From contig NZ_CP076135.1 of assembly GCF_018736105.1 (NCBI RefSeq), positions 4,028,001 to 4,092,000 on the forward strand: DNA of 64,000 nt, read 5' to 3'. Below are positions 63,102-64,000 of the stretch, in pieces. A program made the translations under genes and the position numbers. This DNA comes from Bradyrhizobium sediminis. GTDB lineage: Bacteria > Pseudomonadota > Alphaproteobacteria > Rhizobiales > Xanthobacteraceae. The stretch's first letter is position 1; every line of letters starts with the position of its first letter. Under the pieces are notes generated by a model that was not told where the DNA came from, did not search any database, and saw only the letters and a program-made list of their open reading frames with translations.

Positions 63102-64000
63102 TCAGAGCGTCAGATTTTCGGACGGCAGGCCAAGGGCCACGCGGCCGAAATTGGTGCCAGCCGCGTCGAAATTGAACGCAAGGTGCGAATTGATGGCGTG
63201 GGCGTCGCGGAACTGCCGCTGCAGGGCGCCCGTCGTGAACAAGCCGCGCGCGCCGCTCGCCGAGGACAACAGCGAGACTGCTTCGGTGCATAGATTGACG
63301 GAATAGGCGCCGTCACGCCGCAATCTGGTCTTTTCAGCCATATCCGGAATCTGGCCGGACCTTGCATCGGCCATCGCCTCCAGGCATCGCGAGCGCATGA
63401 TCAGGCGGGCGGCGTCGATCTTCGCGGACGCCTCGGCAATCTTGATCTGCGTGCTCTGGAAGTCACCGAGCTTGGCGCGATTATAGGTCGATGCGCGATG
63501 ACGGGTGATGTCGATATAGTCGTCCAGGCAGGCCTGTGCGTTACCCAGGCCCGCGCCGGAAAGCACATAGGGGAATAACGAGAAGACCGGAAGCGCATAG
63601 AGCGGATTTGGATTGGCGGCGCTGCCAGGGGTCGAACCGCCTGCGAGATCGCCCACCGCAACCGTCATCGGTTCCGCGACGAAGATTTCGGCGACCTCGA
63701 CATCGTTCGATCCGGTTCCCCTCAGCCCGCTCGCATTCCAGGTGTCGGTGACCTTGTAGTCCGTCTTGTGGAGCAGGAATATCCGGTATTCGATACCGTC
63801 GGCTTCATCCTCCGAGGCAACGACGCCGCCGAGCATGTTCCATTCGCTCGAGCCCACTCCCGACGAGAACGGCCAGTGTCCCTGCAGCAGATATCCGCCG
63901 TCGACCTTGCTGGCCCGGCCGGAGGGAAAAATGAAGGAAGATGCGATCAGGGCATCGGCGTTGTTGCTCCAGATCAGGTCCTGAGCGCGCCGATCGAACA
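63102..64000 (-). CDS. Acyl-CoA-dehydrogenase-fold flavin monooxygenase (HsaA/DszC-like), 5' end outside the window
   Basis: The frame runs from the window edge to 63102, giving about 299 C-terminal residues. GHWPFSSGVGSSEWNM, TWNASGLRGTGSNDVEVAEI and the helical C-terminus match group D two-component flavin monooxygenases (HsaA, DszC, HpaB-like) built on an acyl-CoA dehydrogenase fold. The neighbouring flavin reductase is the expected partner. It would hydroxylate an aromatic or heterocyclic intermediate. The N-terminus is missing. Confidence 0.88.
   Translation of the reverse strand, partial: FDRRAQDLIWSNNADALIASSFIFPSGRASKVDGGYLLQGHWPFSSGVGSSEWNMLGGVVASEDEADGIEYRIFLLHKTDYKVTDTWNASGLRGTGSNDVEVAEIFVAEPMTVAVGDLAGGSTPGSAANPNPLYALPVFSLFPYVLSGAGLGNAQACLDDYIDITRHRASTYNRAKLGDFQSTQIKIAEASAKIDAARLIMRSRCLEAMADARSGQIPDMAEKTRLRRDGAYSVNLCTEAVSLLSSASGARGLFTTGALQRQFRDAHAINSHLAFNFDAAGTNFGRVALGLPSENLTL

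Overview
The window looks like chromosomal DNA of a Bradyrhizobium-type alphaproteobacterium (Nitrobacteraceae). It is GC-rich, it carries several small-protein families I associate with that lineage, it has polyhydroxyalkanoate (PHA) genes, and it has six FNR/FixK-type palindromes (TTGAY-N4-RTCAA or one mismatch) plus one weaker match. No rRNA, tRNA, CRISPR array or intact insertion sequence was recognised.

Layout. 1-7.7 kb: a carbon-storage and acyl-CoA block with a CHAD protein, PHA synthase, phasin, CBS-BON protein, thiolase, quinone oxidoreductase and DUF2889 protein. The phasin and CBS-BON promoters diverge, and each has its own FNR/FixK-type box. 7.7-12.2 kb: a five-gene ABC importer and phosphodiesterase operon whose binding-protein gene is frameshifted. 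12.5-18.4 kb: an accessory region with a phage remnant (acetyltransferase, truncated terminase, overlapping tiny genes), a cytochrome c and lineage-specific hypothetical proteins. It is punctuated by three copies of a ~90-bp repeat built like a small-RNA gene (TTGACA-N17-GCATAT promoter, short transcript, terminator hairpin). 18.4-25.4 kb: an envelope and signalling block with an outer-membrane protein, CHASE2-PAS-GGDEF-EAL protein, FecR protein with a hexanucleotide tract, and a TpsB/ShlB transporter with no TpsA partner in view.

25.6-36.7 kb: small conserved proteins, a cytochrome c, a frameshifted hydratase pseudogene, a second phasin, a Cys-rich CRP/FNR regulator, a chemoreceptor, an FMN-dependent alpha-hydroxy-acid oxidase and a LapG-like periplasmic protease. 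36.8-41 kb: a GlxA-type regulator diverges from a tightly coupled operon of acetyltransferase, MFS transporter, YqcI/YcgG (GntA/DcsA-like) heme N-oxygenase and cupin. I rate this the best candidate for an undescribed metabolic system. 42.2-44.1 kb: a CoA-transferase and a decayed TRAP permease. 44.3-47.7 kb: a phage-like control module (GcrA-family protein, S24 repressor, small genes) with five matching operators, three of which lie in promoter spacers.

47.8-64 kb: alcohol dehydrogenase, malic enzyme (with a perfect FNR/FixK-type box), and a large catabolic locus. That locus holds a branched-chain-type ABC importer, molybdenum hydroxylase (CoxMSL type), LLM-class flavin monooxygenase, polysaccharide-deacetylase-fold hydrolase, TetR regulator, flavin reductase and a DszC/HsaA-like monooxygenase cut by the window edge. 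Together these suggest uptake, hydroxylation and oxidative opening of a (probably N-heterocyclic) ring compound.
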